Source: Marinilabiliaceae bacterium
GTDB lineage: Bacteria > Bacteroidota > Bacteroidia > Bacteroidales > Marinilabiliaceae
DNA: 64,000 bases
Reading direction: 5' to 3'
NCBI GenBank assembly: GCA_009777175.1
Contig: WRMI01000001.1
Location: 1 to 64,000 of the forward strand
Of this stretch, positions 7,647 through 18,819 are shown in pieces. Every line of letters starts with the position of its first letter. Position 1 is the stretch's first letter. The translations under genes were made by a program, and so were the position numbers. The notes beneath the pieces are model-generated. The model ran no database searches. It had not been told where the DNA came from and worked only from the letters and a program-made list of their open reading frames with translations.

Positions 7647-8408
7647 AACAACAGTAAAATCATCCGCATCCATCCAAGCAGGAAATTTTTCTTTGAATTG
7701 ATTTAGTTTATTAAGTGAAAGTTCTGCTTTTATTAATCCTTCTTCATCTTCTTTTAATGAGCCGATTATATTACCAAGATAATCATAAATATAACTATGT
7801 CCGTTGTAACTTATTTCGTTACTATTTCCGATGCGGTTAACTCCTGCTGTATAGCATTGATTTTCAATAGCACGCGCTTTTAGGAGTGTTTTCCAAACGT
7901 CAATTCTTGGTTTGGGCCAATTGGCGTTAAAAAGAGCTAAATCATAATTGTTTCGATTGCGGCACCAGACAGGGAATCGTATATCATAACAGACAAATAG
8001 TGCGCAGCGCCACCCTTTTAAATCTATTATTGAATTTTTGTTACCCGGCGTATAAACCAAATCTTCGTCACTCATGCGAAAAAGATGTTTTTTGTCATAT
8101 TTTTCGATTTTTCCATTAGGATAAACAGCCAAAAATCGGTTGTAGTATAGTCCATTCTCTTTGATAGAAACACTTCCAGCGATAACAGCATCTTTTTGTA
8201 ATGCAAAATTTTTCATCCAATTAATTGTATCACCTTCCATTGTTTCGGCTATTTTATGGGGGTTCATAGAAAAACCTGTATTAAACATTTCAGGCAAAAG
8301 AATCAAATCAAAATGTTCAGTTTCATTTAGAAACATATTTTCAATTTTGATTAAATTGAATGACGGCGATTCCCACGCTATATCGTACTGAACAAGAACA
8401 ATTTTCAT
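7635..8408 (-). CDS. Nitrilase-superfamily amidohydrolase, omega-amidase (YafV/NIT2) type
   Basis: 257 residues, full length for the family. The Glu-Lys-Cys triad is visible: E40 in LLPEMFNTGF, K106 in YDKKHLF and C140 in FVCYDIRFP. NANWP and the ARAIENQ segment are typical of the omega-amidase branch, which hydrolyses the amide of alpha-ketoglutaramate and similar metabolites in the cytoplasm. The ATG at 8408 follows atpC by 34 bases, so it may be read from the atpDC transcript. The last three residues and the stop fall in a repeat. Substrate assignment is by family resemblance. Confidence 0.85.
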   Translation of the reverse strand: MKIVLVQYDIAWESPSFNLIKIENMFLNETEHFDLILLPEMFNTGFSMNPHKIAETMEGDTINWMKNFALQKDAVIAGSVSIKENGLYYNRFLAVYPNGKIEKYDKKHLFRMSDEDLVYTPGNKNSIIDLKGWRCALFVCYDIRFPVWCRNRNNYDLALFNANWPKPRIDVWKTLLKARAIENQCYTAGVNRIGNSNEISYNGHSYIYDYLGNIIGSLKEDEEGLIKAELSLNKLNQFKEKFPAWMDADDFTVVGSE

Positions 8409-8442
8409 TGGAATAGAAAAAATAAAATGGGTTCTATTCTAA

Positions 8443-10223
<1,781 letters not shown>

Positions 10224-10249
10224 TTATTTTGTTATATAAAGTCTATTAC

Positions 10250-10530
10250 TCATTTACTCATTTATTACAAGGCAGGCGACCGCAAGGGTACGCCCCTACA
10301 CTTATTCACTCATTCACCCATTCACTCATTTATTACAAGGCGGGCGACCGCAAGGGTACGCCCCTACACTTATTCTCTCATTCACTCATTTATTACAAGG
10401 CGGGCGACCGCAAGGGTGCGCCCCTACACTTATTCTCTCATTCACCCATTCACTCATTTATTACAAGGCGGGCGACCGCAAGGGTGCGCCCCTACACTTA
10501 TTCTCTCATTCACCCATTCACTCATTCACT
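10250..10530. repeat. Four-copy tandem array of REP-like hairpin units
   Basis: Four units of about 61-70 bp, each with TTTATTACAAGGCGGGCGAC, CGCAAGGGTRCGCCCCTACA and a TTATTCTCTCATTCACYCAT tail. The core pairs GGGCG.ACC with GGT.CGCCC. The array fills the gap between the polyprenyl synthetase stop and the atpD start. Confidence 0.9.
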
Positions 10531-10535
10531 GATAG

Positions 10536-11516
10536 CTACTTCCTTCTATTCATCAAATCATCCGCAAAATCAACAAGTTGGCTCAACTTTTCTTTTGGAG
10601 CATCTATTTCATCAATACTCTTTAACGAAATTTCGTAAAAAAAGTTTATTTTTTCTTTAACTTTTTTTGAAATATTTGCTTCTTCGTAAAGATTTTTAAT
10701 TTTTTCAATTTTTATTTCTCTATCAAGTTCCTGATTATTAAGACATAACAACAATTCATTTTTGCTTGTATCTTTTAAATCATTAAGTGCAGTAATCAAT
10801 AAAAAAGTTTTTTTGTTGCAAACGATATCGCCTCCGATAGGTTTTCCTAATTCTTCGCTATTTCCATAAATATCGAGCCAATCGTCTTGCAATTGAAACA
10901 TCATTCCGATGTAAGTTCCGAAGGTATAGAGTGCATCCAAATTCTTCTTTTTTCCGCCACCGATAATAGCACCAATTTTAAGACTTCCACCTAAAAGAAC
11001 GCCTGTTTTAAGCATAATCATTCTAAGATATTCGTGCGTTTTAACGTCATTTCGTTTTTCAAAGTCCATGTCCAATTGCTGCCCTTCACAAACATTTAAT
11101 GCTGTTTTATTAAAAGTATCAATAACGGGGAACAACACTTTTTTTGGTGCTTGCGAAATAAATAAGTGCGCCAATGCAAACATTGCATCACCCGAAAGGA
11201 TGGCAGAATTTTGGTTCCATTTTTTATGAACAGTAGGATTATTTCGGCGTTTATCAGAATTGTCCATCAAATCGTCGTGCAGCAAAGTAAAATTGTGAAA
11301 TATTTCTAAACCTATTGCTGGTAAAGATGCATTGTCGAGGGCTTCGTCGTTGAATAGTGCGCATCCTGCAAAACACAAAACAGGACGAATACGCTTTCCT
11401 CCCAAGGACATAACGTATTTAATAGGGTCATATAATCCCTGTGGATCAGCCAATTGTGAAAAATATTTTTCAATTCCGGCTTCGATTAGCGGTTGATATG
11501 TTTTTATTATTGACAT
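10536..11516 (-). CDS. Polyprenyl (geranylgeranyl/farnesyl-type) diphosphate synthase
   Basis: 326 residues. Trans-prenyltransferase that joins isopentenyl diphosphate to an allylic diphosphate, feeding quinone and carrier-lipid synthesis. The first Asp-rich motif is LLHDDLMD, preceded by GGKRIRPVL and followed by RRNNPTVH. The second Asp-rich motif is QLQDDWLD, with GGDIVCNKKT after it. Chain length cannot be read safely from sequence. It starts 20 bases after the Hsp70-like gene and is probably in that operon. Its 3' end abuts the tandem hairpin array. Confidence 0.93.
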   Translation of the reverse strand: MSIIKTYQPLIEAGIEKYFSQLADPQGLYDPIKYVMSLGGKRIRPVLCFAGCALFNDEALDNASLPAIGLEIFHNFTLLHDDLMDNSDKRRNNPTVHKKWNQNSAILSGDAMFALAHLFISQAPKKVLFPVIDTFNKTALNVCEGQQLDMDFEKRNDVKTHEYLRMIMLKTGVLLGGSLKIGAIIGGGKKKNLDALYTFGTYIGMMFQLQDDWLDIYGNSEELGKPIGGDIVCNKKTFLLITALNDLKDTSKNELLLCLNNQELDREIKIEKIKNLYEEANISKKVKEKINFFYEISLKSIDEIDAPKEKLSQLVDFADDLMNRRK

Positions 11517-11536
11517 CTTTATTTTATTTTATTTTA

Positions 11537-13126
11537 TTATTCAATTAATGTTCGTGCGGCTCTTGCGATGGCGCTTCCCATTTCTTCGGGTGTTTTAACG
11601 CCTTTTAGTTTCAGTTCGAATTCTAATACGTCAACGTCAACTTTTGCGTGAACGTTTAAAATTCCTTCTGAATCGACTTCAAATACTACTTTTATTGGTG
11701 TTCCTTTGGGCCAATTTTTTGATAGTTGTAACGATTTATCTCCCACTAACAAAACTGCTTCACTTGGGTCTATTGTAGTTTTTTCTGTTACATCTGATTC
11801 GTAAACTTTCATTGAAACATACGATTGATTGTCGTATCGGGTAACGAAATGGTCTTCACCACGGCAATTATTAAGCGGAGTATTAGCAAAAATCAACTGT
11901 TTAATCATATCTTTTCCGTTATCGTCCATAAAATCAGTACCATAGTTCTTGCTTGTAACGTTAATAACTCTAACTTGCGATTTTTGGATAATATTTTTAG
12001 GTTTTTCGTCAATTCTTCCTTCAGCGTAATCTTCCATTGCTTTAGAAAAGTATTCGTTGAGTGCAAAAATAGCGGCACCTTTTGCGACACACTCGTCAGG
12101 GTCGGTCAATTTGGCATCACATTTGAGTTCTCTATCTACTCGTGCTTTAATTTGAGGCATTCTCGAAGAGCCGCCTACCAATAAAACTTCGTCAATCTGT
12201 GAAACGTTTTTACCTTTTGCAATTTCTAATACTTCACGTGTTTTTTGGATGGTTTCGTCCAATTGAGCTTTTGTTAAGAGTTCGAACATTTGTCGTGAAA
12301 TTGATGAACGCATTGATTTTCCTTCGTAATCAATAACAATGTTAACACGTTCGCGCCCTGTTAAAGTTTTTTTCTTTTCTTCAGCAACAAGCAAAAGCAG
12401 ATTAGCGAGGGCGATGTTGTTTTCCATAGTATATTCAGTTTTGTGTTCCTTATTAAATTGATTAAGAAGGTATTGAGCGAGAGCTTTGTCCCAGTCGTAT
12501 CCGCCGAGGTGGTGGTTGCCGTCAGTAGCGACAACAGAAATGGTTTTATCGCTCACCCTAATAACGGTAACGTCAAACGTACCTCCGCCGAGATCATAAA
12601 CAAGGACAGTTTTATTATCTTCGAGTTTCATTCCATAAGCAATTGCTGCTGCTGTTGGTTCGTTAATAACTCCGAGAACTTCGAGTCCTGCGATTTCGCC
12701 TGCCTGTTTGGTTCTGAGTCTCTCTTTTGTGCCGAAATATGCGGGACATGTAATAACTACTTTCGTAACAGGGTTAGGACTTTGAGAGGCATCATTGGCA
12801 TCTTTAACGATTTTTTTTAGGATATAAGCAGATATTTGCGTGGGGTCGGTTCCGGCAGGAAATTTCGTTGGTTTTTCGTAAGCCTCATCAGTGCTAATAA
12901 AACGTTTAATAAAAGCAACTGTCCGCTCTGGTTCGGCTTTCAACATCTCTTTTGCCTCTTCGCCTACAATCACTTTGCTATCTGTTTCAAAATAAACTAC
13001 TGACGGAGTTGTATTTTGACCATTAAAATTTTTTTGCACAACCGGTCTGTCAAATTCATCTACTTGTGCTACACAAGAATAAGTTGTTCCTAAATCTATT
13101 CCGAATACTTGTCTGGTATTGTCCAT
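11537..13126 (-). CDS. Hsp70-family chaperone lacking the C-terminal lid
   Basis: 529 residues against about 630 for DnaK. The N-terminal ATPase domain is intact: GIDLGTTYSCVAQ, VVITCPAYFGTKER, INEPTAAAIAYG, VYDLGGGTFDVTVI and EVLLVGGSSRMPQI. The substrate-binding part is short, ending soon after VFEVDSEGILNVHAKVDVD and AARTLIE, with no helical lid. This is a second, specialised Hsp70, not the housekeeping DnaK. It lies 18 bases after a GrpE-like gene, so the two likely work as chaperone and nucleotide exchange partner. Client unknown. Confidence 0.88.
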   Translation of the reverse strand: MDNTRQVFGIDLGTTYSCVAQVDEFDRPVVQKNFNGQNTTPSVVYFETDSKVIVGEEAKEMLKAEPERTVAFIKRFISTDEAYEKPTKFPAGTDPTQISAYILKKIVKDANDASQSPNPVTKVVITCPAYFGTKERLRTKQAGEIAGLEVLGVINEPTAAAIAYGMKLEDNKTVLVYDLGGGTFDVTVIRVSDKTISVVATDGNHHLGGYDWDKALAQYLLNQFNKEHKTEYTMENNIALANLLLLVAEEKKKTLTGRERVNIVIDYEGKSMRSSISRQMFELLTKAQLDETIQKTREVLEIAKGKNVSQIDEVLLVGGSSRMPQIKARVDRELKCDAKLTDPDECVAKGAAIFALNEYFSKAMEDYAEGRIDEKPKNIIQKSQVRVINVTSKNYGTDFMDDNGKDMIKQLIFANTPLNNCRGEDHFVTRYDNQSYVSMKVYESDVTEKTTIDPSEAVLLVGDKSLQLSKNWPKGTPIKVVFEVDSEGILNVHAKVDVDVLEFELKLKGVKTPEEMGSAIARAARTLIE

Positions 13127-13144
13127 TATTATTTGTTTTTTTAT

Positions 13145-13771
13145 CTATTTTTTAAATTTAAATATATTAACTTCTGCATGTCTCATCACTCGGTCGTTGT
13201 ATATATCGCGGAAACCGCAAATATTACAGGAGGCGATGGTAACGTCTTGATTAACATCATCTGTTTCAAAAATTTCTACAATTCGATGTTCTTTGGCAGA
13301 ATATAGTTCTCCAATTTCAGCGTCAAATGGTTCTATATCATAATCGCTAAGCAAATCTAATAGGGCAAATGCCATATTTTCAAATTGTTTCAGCAGGTTG
13401 ATATAATCTTCGTTTTGCTCGTCAACTTTTTGAGAATAAATATTATACTGCCTCACTGCTCTATCATATTCTCTGATGATTCCTTTTAGTAAAGGAGAAA
13501 GAAATTCTTTTCGTAAACCATTCTTGTATGTTTGCAGTTCGTCATGTAAACGATTATTAATCAAATCTTTATAAGAGAAATCTTCCACTTGAGCAACAAT
13601 TTTTTTAATATCAGCGGCAATTTCCTGCAGTCCGGAAATTTCGAGCATTATCGGTTCATTGTCTAATAAGTGTGTAGTTTCCGCTGTTTCTGTTGCCTCA
13701 GTTGTTTCAGTTGTTTCAGTTTCCTGATCACTATCTGAAACCTGATGACCTAAATTTTCGCTACTTTCCAT
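13145..13771 (-). CDS. GrpE-like protein paired with the Hsp70-like gene
   Basis: 208 residues from the ATG at 13771 (MESSENLGHQ). The longer frame to 13870 would add an unlikely hydrophobic leader. A Glu/Thr-rich low-complexity stretch precedes a long helical region. The C-terminus follows the GrpE beta-domain pattern: EPFDAEIGELYSAKEHRIVE, a DVNQDVTIAS segment, then CGFRDIYNDRVMRHAEVNIF, comparable to GY...vlR.A.V.V in GrpE. GrpE is the nucleotide exchange factor of Hsp70. Its position immediately before the Hsp70-like gene supports the call. It is divergent. Confidence 0.7.
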   Translation of the reverse strand: MESSENLGHQVSDSDQETETTETTEATETAETTHLLDNEPIMLEISGLQEIAADIKKIVAQVEDFSYKDLINNRLHDELQTYKNGLRKEFLSPLLKGIIREYDRAVRQYNIYSQKVDEQNEDYINLLKQFENMAFALLDLLSDYDIEPFDAEIGELYSAKEHRIVEIFETDDVNQDVTIASCNICGFRDIYNDRVMRHAEVNIFKFKK

Positions 13772-13838
13772 AGTTAAGTTATTAAAATATAAGTTTTTAT
13801 GTTCGTAAATAATTCTATTATTTTTGTCAAATAAAATG

Positions 13839-13846
13839 CAAAAATA
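13839..13846 (-). promoter_or_regulatory. Candidate -7 element for the grpE-like/hsp70-like operon
   Basis: Reads TATTTTTG on the minus strand, matching TAnnTTTG, about 68 bases upstream of the start at 13771. A good -33 TTTG is not seen. Confidence 0.4.
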
Positions 13847-13989
13847 TAAAAAAAGTTGTTTTAATAGCATAAAAATAAAAAAATTTTTAATTTATTTTTT
13901 TAATTTTTTTAATTAATAAAAATAAAAAAATTTTTTCATAAAAATACAACTTTTTTCAAATATTTACGTATTAACGGAGATGTATTAAG

Positions 13990-13997
13990 TATTTTTG
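13990..13997 (+). promoter_or_regulatory. Candidate -7 element TATTTTTG
   Basis: Matches TAnnTTTG 33 bases before the ATG at 14031. No clear -33 element. The 13871-13989 stretch between the divergent genes is extremely AT-rich and holds nothing else recognisable. Confidence 0.4.
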
Positions 13998-14030
13998 GAC
14001 ATATTTATAGTTAATAATTTGATTATCAAA

Positions 14031-15017
14031 ATGAAACAAATTTTTTATTGTTTTAATATTATTTTATTTGCGGGCTTAATGATGTCGGCAAATGCACAGC
14101 CCGTTCCGGCTGTTGACGAAAATATCCCGTGGTTAATTACTTTTGGTAAAGATGGAGATACCGCGTGGGGAGACGATGATTTTATTCAAATCATATTCTT
14201 TTCGATACCCGAGAGTCAGCAAGGCTCAATTTACATTAGAGTTTTTGACCCAGACGTTGGAGGGATGCACGACGAACTGAAAGGCTCGTGGAATACACAG
14301 ATGCGTTATTCCGTTTATGGCGGACGAGGGGCTTGTTCTAACGAGGGTGCCCGAAAATTAAAAAGAGACGGAAATTACAAAAGTGGCACAATGCTCGGCT
14401 CAAAAACATTTGGTAATGACCCAAAATTTGACGGAAAATGGTTTACATTCGGTCCATTTAACCCCTCAGAAGGAGAACTGTTGCAAGACTATGGCGGATA
14501 TGTTTTTAAATTTGTCGTTGAAGGGTTGTCGGGAGACGACGGAAATGTTTATACGCTGTTTCTTAGTTCCGACGCTAATTCTAACAAACCCATCGAAGGC
14601 GCATTTGCTTTTTATTTTAAGTACAAATTCAGGTTACACGACAACGTGAACGAAGTGTCCCATATCTATCCTTACATCACCGACAAGGTTGTTTCCATAA
14701 AACAGAGTAATTTTGATTGGGATGACGACGGAATTATTAGAATTATTTCACCCTCAAAGAATGGTGAACGAATGGCAGTGTCGGGCGATGACGTATGGGT
14801 TACAAGCCAACATCACATTGGTAAAGACGACATTAATTCATCTTTGGACATACAGATGATTAAGGACAAAAACAAAAAAATTAGAAATAACAACGTTGTC
14901 ATTTATCTCGAAAACCAATACGGAGAGTTGATGCCGTTCTACAGCATTCCCATCGGGGGAATACCAAAATATAAATATAGTATAGGAATTAAACCAAAAT
15001 CAGGCGACAAACCATGA
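14031..15017 (+). CDS. Secreted protein of unknown function coupled to the SpoIIE regulator
   Basis: 328 residues from the ATG at 14031, which gives a clean signal peptide (MKQIFYCFNIILF ... SANAQ). The longer frame starts at a TTG. The mature part is rich in Asp, Gly and aromatic residues, with no known catalytic motif. DSDGDTAWGDDD-like acidic loops and FDWDDDGIIRI suggest calcium binding or a beta-sandwich, but I do not recognise the family. The stop overlaps the next start (ATGA, 15014-15017), so translation is coupled to the propeller sensor. It could be a periplasmic partner or ligand-binding subunit of that sensor. Confidence 0.7.
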   Translation: MKQIFYCFNIILFAGLMMSANAQPVPAVDENIPWLITFGKDGDTAWGDDDFIQIIFFSIPESQQGSIYIRVFDPDVGGMHDELKGSWNTQMRYSVYGGRGACSNEGARKLKRDGNYKSGTMLGSKTFGNDPKFDGKWFTFGPFNPSEGELLQDYGGYVFKFVVEGLSGDDGNVYTLFLSSDANSNKPIEGAFAFYFKYKFRLHDNVNEVSHIYPYITDKVVSIKQSNFDWDDDGIIRIISPSKNGERMAVSGDDVWVTSQHHIGKDDINSSLDIQMIKDKNKKIRNNNVVIYLENQYGELMPFYSIPIGGIPKYKYSIGIKPKSGDKP

Positions 15018-18000
15018 AATTAATAACATTAAAACCCATTTTATTCACGATGTTTTTATGCATTGCACTGATTGCCAATGCACAATCGTTTCGTTTTAGG
15101 AATTATGATTCCAATATGGGACTTCCTCAAAACTTTGTCTATTGCGTTGAACAAGGTCTCGACGGATACCTTTGGATAGGGACGGGAGAAGGATTAGTGA
15201 AATATGACGGACATAATTTTCGCACTTTTTTGACTACCGACAATCTTGCAGAAGATTTTATTATGGACCTACACATTGCCATTGACGGAAAAGTTTGGAT
15301 AGGACACAATGCAGGAACTTTTTCATATTTTAAAAATAATAAATTTTTTCCCATCGAGATTCCAGATGCAAATAGTTCTGTCAGGAGTATTTGTCAAGAT
15401 AAAAGTGAAAGTATTTGGGCAGTAGTGCAAAACAGCGGTATAGTCCGTATTGACAAAAACTTAAATGTTACAACTTTTTTTGACAAAGAGAAGTTAGATT
15501 TTGGTCTCAATTTTTACTCAATTTGTCCTATCACAGAAAAAACATTACTCGTTGGAACTACCGAAGGATTGTTGAAAGTTACAATTAATGATAATAACGA
15601 AATAATTTCCGCTATTGAAATCGAAGATATTCCTCAAACCAAAATCACGACCATAAAACCACGAAAGGGCATTATCGGCGAGTATTGGGTTGGAACAGAA
15701 TATGAGGGATTTTACAGATTTTTTGCAGGAAGTTCGCAGGCAACGCAAATTAGCGACAACCGTCTTTGTCTGAATTTTGATTTAGAAAATGAGACAATTC
15801 AGGATATTGTAGAAGAAAATGATGGTCATTTGTTGCTCGCCACGTGGGGAAATGGTGTTATCAAACTATTCTTTGACCCTGTTAAACAAGATTTTACAGA
15901 ATCTTTTAATTTTTCGTCCGCCAATGGACTTAAATCCAGAGATGCCGATTATGTGAGGAGTATTTTGTGCGATAGCGAAGGAAACTACTGGTTCGCTACA
16001 TTCGGCGCTGGACTCTTTTTGTTGGTAGACGAAAGTAACGTATTCTATAATTTAAGCGACATCGGTTTTGTTGACTATAAAGCAGTTTCAGTTTACAAAA
16101 CAGACGAATCGTTCTATTTCGGCTTAGATAATGGTTTCATAAAAGCAGACCCCTATTGCTATACTGATTTCGAGTTATTTGACATTCAATTTGGTATTCC
16201 ACGAGACGAAGTAATAGATTTTTATAAATCTGAGGACGGTTCTCTTTGGGTAGCAACGGGAAATAACGGACTTTATGTTCAAAAACCAAATCAAAAAAAT
16301 TTTATTCCTTATAGATACACCGATAATCTGACAGGGAAAAAAATTCGCGATATGAAAGGTCACGGAAACTCACTGTATTTGGCTACAATTGGAGGTTATT
16401 TTGAGATTAATACACATTCAGGAGAAATAATTCACCTTAATACCGAACGTGGACTTCCTCACAATAACATTAACTTTGTTTACAGAGATAGTCAAGGGCA
16501 TATTTGGATTGGACCGAAAAATATGGGTATTTGCAAAATTGTAAAATCTGACATCGAACTACATAAAATTTCCTTAGATATATCTGGAATAGCAGAAGAC
16601 CTTGACGGAAACTTTTGGCTCGCTACACAAGGAAGAGGAGTAGCGAAATTTGTTGGTGATTCTTTGCAATTTATAACAATAGCAGAAGGATTAGCTAAAA
16701 ATTTCTGCTATAAAATTGCATTAGACCAATCAAACAGACTTTGGGTACTACATTTTCCCGGAATGAGCTGCATTAACCTTGATGATTTCAAAATAAAAAC
16801 ATTCGGATATGAAGAAAATATGGGTGCCGACTTTTATGACGTTTTTGAAGATAAATATAGAAACTTATGGTTTGCATCAAGCCAAGGCGTAATTAACTAT
16901 TTTCCGTTGAAAGACCACGAAAATTCTATTCCACCGAAACTTAATTTTACGAAAATAATTATTTCTGGCAAAGAGTACGAAATTACAGATATCATCAAAC
17001 TGTCGTATCCATGGAAAGAAAAGTATGTAATTCATCTTGATTTTATGGGAATTAGTTTTAAAGACCCCAAAGGAGTAACTTACCAATATCAATTGGAACA
17101 AGAAGGCGATAAACCTACGGATTGGATTAATTTGCCGACAACGTGGTGGGAGCGTGAATATTTGCCCGATGGAAATTGGATACTGAAAATTAGAGCATTT
17201 AATTCGGATGGTGTCTATAATATTGAACCATTGACAATTAAAATTCAAATTGCGGCACCACCATGGAAAAAAGGTTGGTTCTATTTAGTCACAATTCCTG
17301 TATTTCTTTTCCTTATATATTTGGTAATCAATGTTCGTGAGCGTAAATTAAGACATCAAAAAGAACAATTAGAAAAGGAAGTCGCTAATCAAACAGTAAT
17401 TTTACGGCAACAAAAAGCGGAAATAGAACGGAAAAATAGAGATATAACCGATAGTATCAATTATGCCAAACGAATACAAACGTCAATATTGCCCCCTGCC
17501 GATATTTTAGAGGCACGATTCCCTGAATCGTTTATATATTTTGCGCCTCGTGATATCGTTAGTGGAGACTTTTATTGGGTAACAGAACTAAAAGGAAAAA
17601 TTATGTGCTGCTGCGCAGACTGCACGGGACACGGCGTTCCGGGTGCATTTATGTCAATGATTGGCTCTACACTTTTGAGTGATATAGTTAAACGACCCGA
17701 AATTTCCTCGCCCGCAGATATTCTGAGCCGTTTAGATTTTGAAATAAAAATTTTGTTGCAAAAAAATACAAAAGAACTCTCCCAAGATGGCATGGATATT
17801 GCTATTGTTGAAATTGACCTGCAAACATACAAAATTAGAATTGCATCTGCAAAACGCCCCGTTTATCTCTATTTTAATGACGAACTAACTATATATAAAG
17901 GAGTTAGAAGGAGTATCGGCGACCACGTTACAGACTATAATGCCCCTCCATTCGTTAATATAGAATATGACGGCAAATCAAAAGATAAAATTTATCTCTT

Positions 18001-18196
18001 TTCTGATGGATATGCCGACCAATTTGGCGGTCCCCACGGAAAAAAACTTATGATTAGCGCCGTGAAAGATATGCTCGACGAAATTCATAAGAAACCCATG
18101 AAAGAGCAATTTTTTATTATAAAAAACAATTTTATTAATTGGAAAAATAACCAAGAACAAGTAGATGATGTTATTTTCATCGGAATTGGGTTGTAG
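15014..18196 (+). CDS. Two-component-type propeller sensor fused to a SpoIIE/PP2C phosphatase
   Basis: 1060 residues. A signal peptide (to about 23) is followed by periplasmic propeller repeats (GLPQNFVYCVEQGLDGYLWI, GTGEGLVKYDG, DSQGHIWIG, DLDGNFWLAT), a Y_Y_Y-type Ig domain (about 650-750), one membrane helix (GWFYLVTIPVFLFLIYLVIN), a coiled coil, and a cytoplasmic PP2C-type SpoIIE domain. The metal-site motifs are VSGDFYW, CADCTGHGVPGAFMSMIG, SQDGMDIAIVEID, LFSDGYADQFGG and QVDDVIFIGIG. In Bacteroidota, propellers of this type usually end in a histidine kinase; here the output is a Ser/Thr phosphatase, which would act on an anti-sigma antagonist or similar partner. None is encoded nearby. 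Confidence 0.93.
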   Translation: MKLITLKPILFTMFLCIALIANAQSFRFRNYDSNMGLPQNFVYCVEQGLDGYLWIGTGEGLVKYDGHNFRTFLTTDNLAEDFIMDLHIAIDGKVWIGHNAGTFSYFKNNKFFPIEIPDANSSVRSICQDKSESIWAVVQNSGIVRIDKNLNVTTFFDKEKLDFGLNFYSICPITEKTLLVGTTEGLLKVTINDNNEIISAIEIEDIPQTKITTIKPRKGIIGEYWVGTEYEGFYRFFAGSSQATQISDNRLCLNFDLENETIQDIVEENDGHLLLATWGNGVIKLFFDPVKQDFTESFNFSSANGLKSRDADYVRSILCDSEGNYWFATFGAGLFLLVDESNVFYNLSDIGFVDYKAVSVYKTDESFYFGLDNGFIKADPYCYTDFELFDIQFGIPRDEVIDFYKSEDGSLWVATGNNGLYVQKPNQKNFIPYRYTDNLTGKKIRDMKGHGNSLYLATIGGYFEINTHSGEIIHLNTERGLPHNNINFVYRDSQGHIWIGPKNMGICKIVKSDIELHKISLDISGIAEDLDGNFWLATQGRGVAKFVGDSLQFITIAEGLAKNFCYKIALDQSNRLWVLHFPGMSCINLDDFKIKTFGYEENMGADFYDVFEDKYRNLWFASSQGVINYFPLKDHENSIPPKLNFTKIIISGKEYEITDIIKLSYPWKEKYVIHLDFMGISFKDPKGVTYQYQLEQEGDKPTDWINLPTTWWEREYLPDGNWILKIRAFNSDGVYNIEPLTIKIQIAAPPWKKGWFYLVTIPVFLFLIYLVINVRERKLRHQKEQLEKEVANQTVILRQQKAEIERKNRDITDSINYAKRIQTSILPPADILEARFPESFIYFAPRDIVSGDFYWVTELKGKIMCCCADCTGHGVPGAFMSMIGSTLLSDIVKRPEISSPADILSRLDFEIKILLQKNTKELSQDGMDIAIVEIDLQTYKIRIASAKRPVYLYFNDELTIYKGVRRSIGDHVTDYNAPPFVNIEYDGKSKDKIYLFSDGYADQFGGPHGKKLMISAVKDMLDEIHKKPMKEQFFIIKNNFINWKNNQEQVDDVIFIGIGL

Positions 18197-18230
18197 TTTT
18201 TAGTTTTTAAATTTTTTAAATAATAAATTT

Positions 18231-18785
18231 ATGACATATCGATTTAAAATAATTTCAGACGAAGAAAAAGATTTCGTTTTTGAAATGCTTATTGACAGTA
18301 ATGCCTTATTTTCAGACTTTAATGATTTTATTCAAAAACAATTAGATTTTGACAAAAAAGAGATGACATCTTTTTTCCTGACCGACATCGACTGGAAAAA
18401 AGAAGTTGAAATTACCCTTTTTGACATGAGCGACGGCGAAACTGAACAACTTGTTATGGATAGAATTCCCCTCATTGAAATGGTTAATATCAGGCATCAA
18501 AGGTTAGTTTATATGTTTGATATGTTTAACGATAGATACCTATATATCGAACTTATCGACATTAATCCTACTAAAATAAAGAATCCTCGTTGCGTTCGTT
18601 TAGAAGGAACAATACCATCACAATTTCTCGGTGATTTTGATAAAGAATTCGATAAATTACTCGAAGATGATAAACTAGAAAATTATATTGAAGAAACATT
18701 AGTCGAGGATTTTGACGATATTATTGACGAAATGGGGCAAGACGATGATTATGATGGTTCGGCATCGTATGATGATTATTATTGA
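18231..18785 (+). CDS. Plasmid pRiA4b ORF-3-like family protein
   Basis: 184 residues. The start (MTYRFKIISDEEKDFVFEM), the DSNALFSDFNDFIQ segment and LTDIDWKKEVEI follow the pRiA4b ORF-3-like / IS1096 passenger TnpR-like family, whose biochemical role is not established. The C-terminus is strongly acidic (DDIIDEMGQDDDYDG ... DDYY). It begins 34 bases after the SpoIIE gene and may be co-transcribed. No DNA recombinase motif is present, so the TnpR name of the family should not be taken as function. Confidence 0.75.
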   Translation: MTYRFKIISDEEKDFVFEMLIDSNALFSDFNDFIQKQLDFDKKEMTSFFLTDIDWKKEVEITLFDMSDGETEQLVMDRIPLIEMVNIRHQRLVYMFDMFNDRYLYIELIDINPTKIKNPRCVRLEGTIPSQFLGDFDKEFDKLLEDDKLENYIEETLVEDFDDIIDEMGQDDDYDGSASYDDYY

Positions 18786-18819
18786 AATATTTATTCTCCT
18801 CTAATCCACATTAACATAA

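Noticed and set aside
18231-18785. Transposon resolvase (TnpR)
   Set aside because: The family name contains TnpR, but no serine recombinase motif is present and no inverted repeats or transposase lie nearby.
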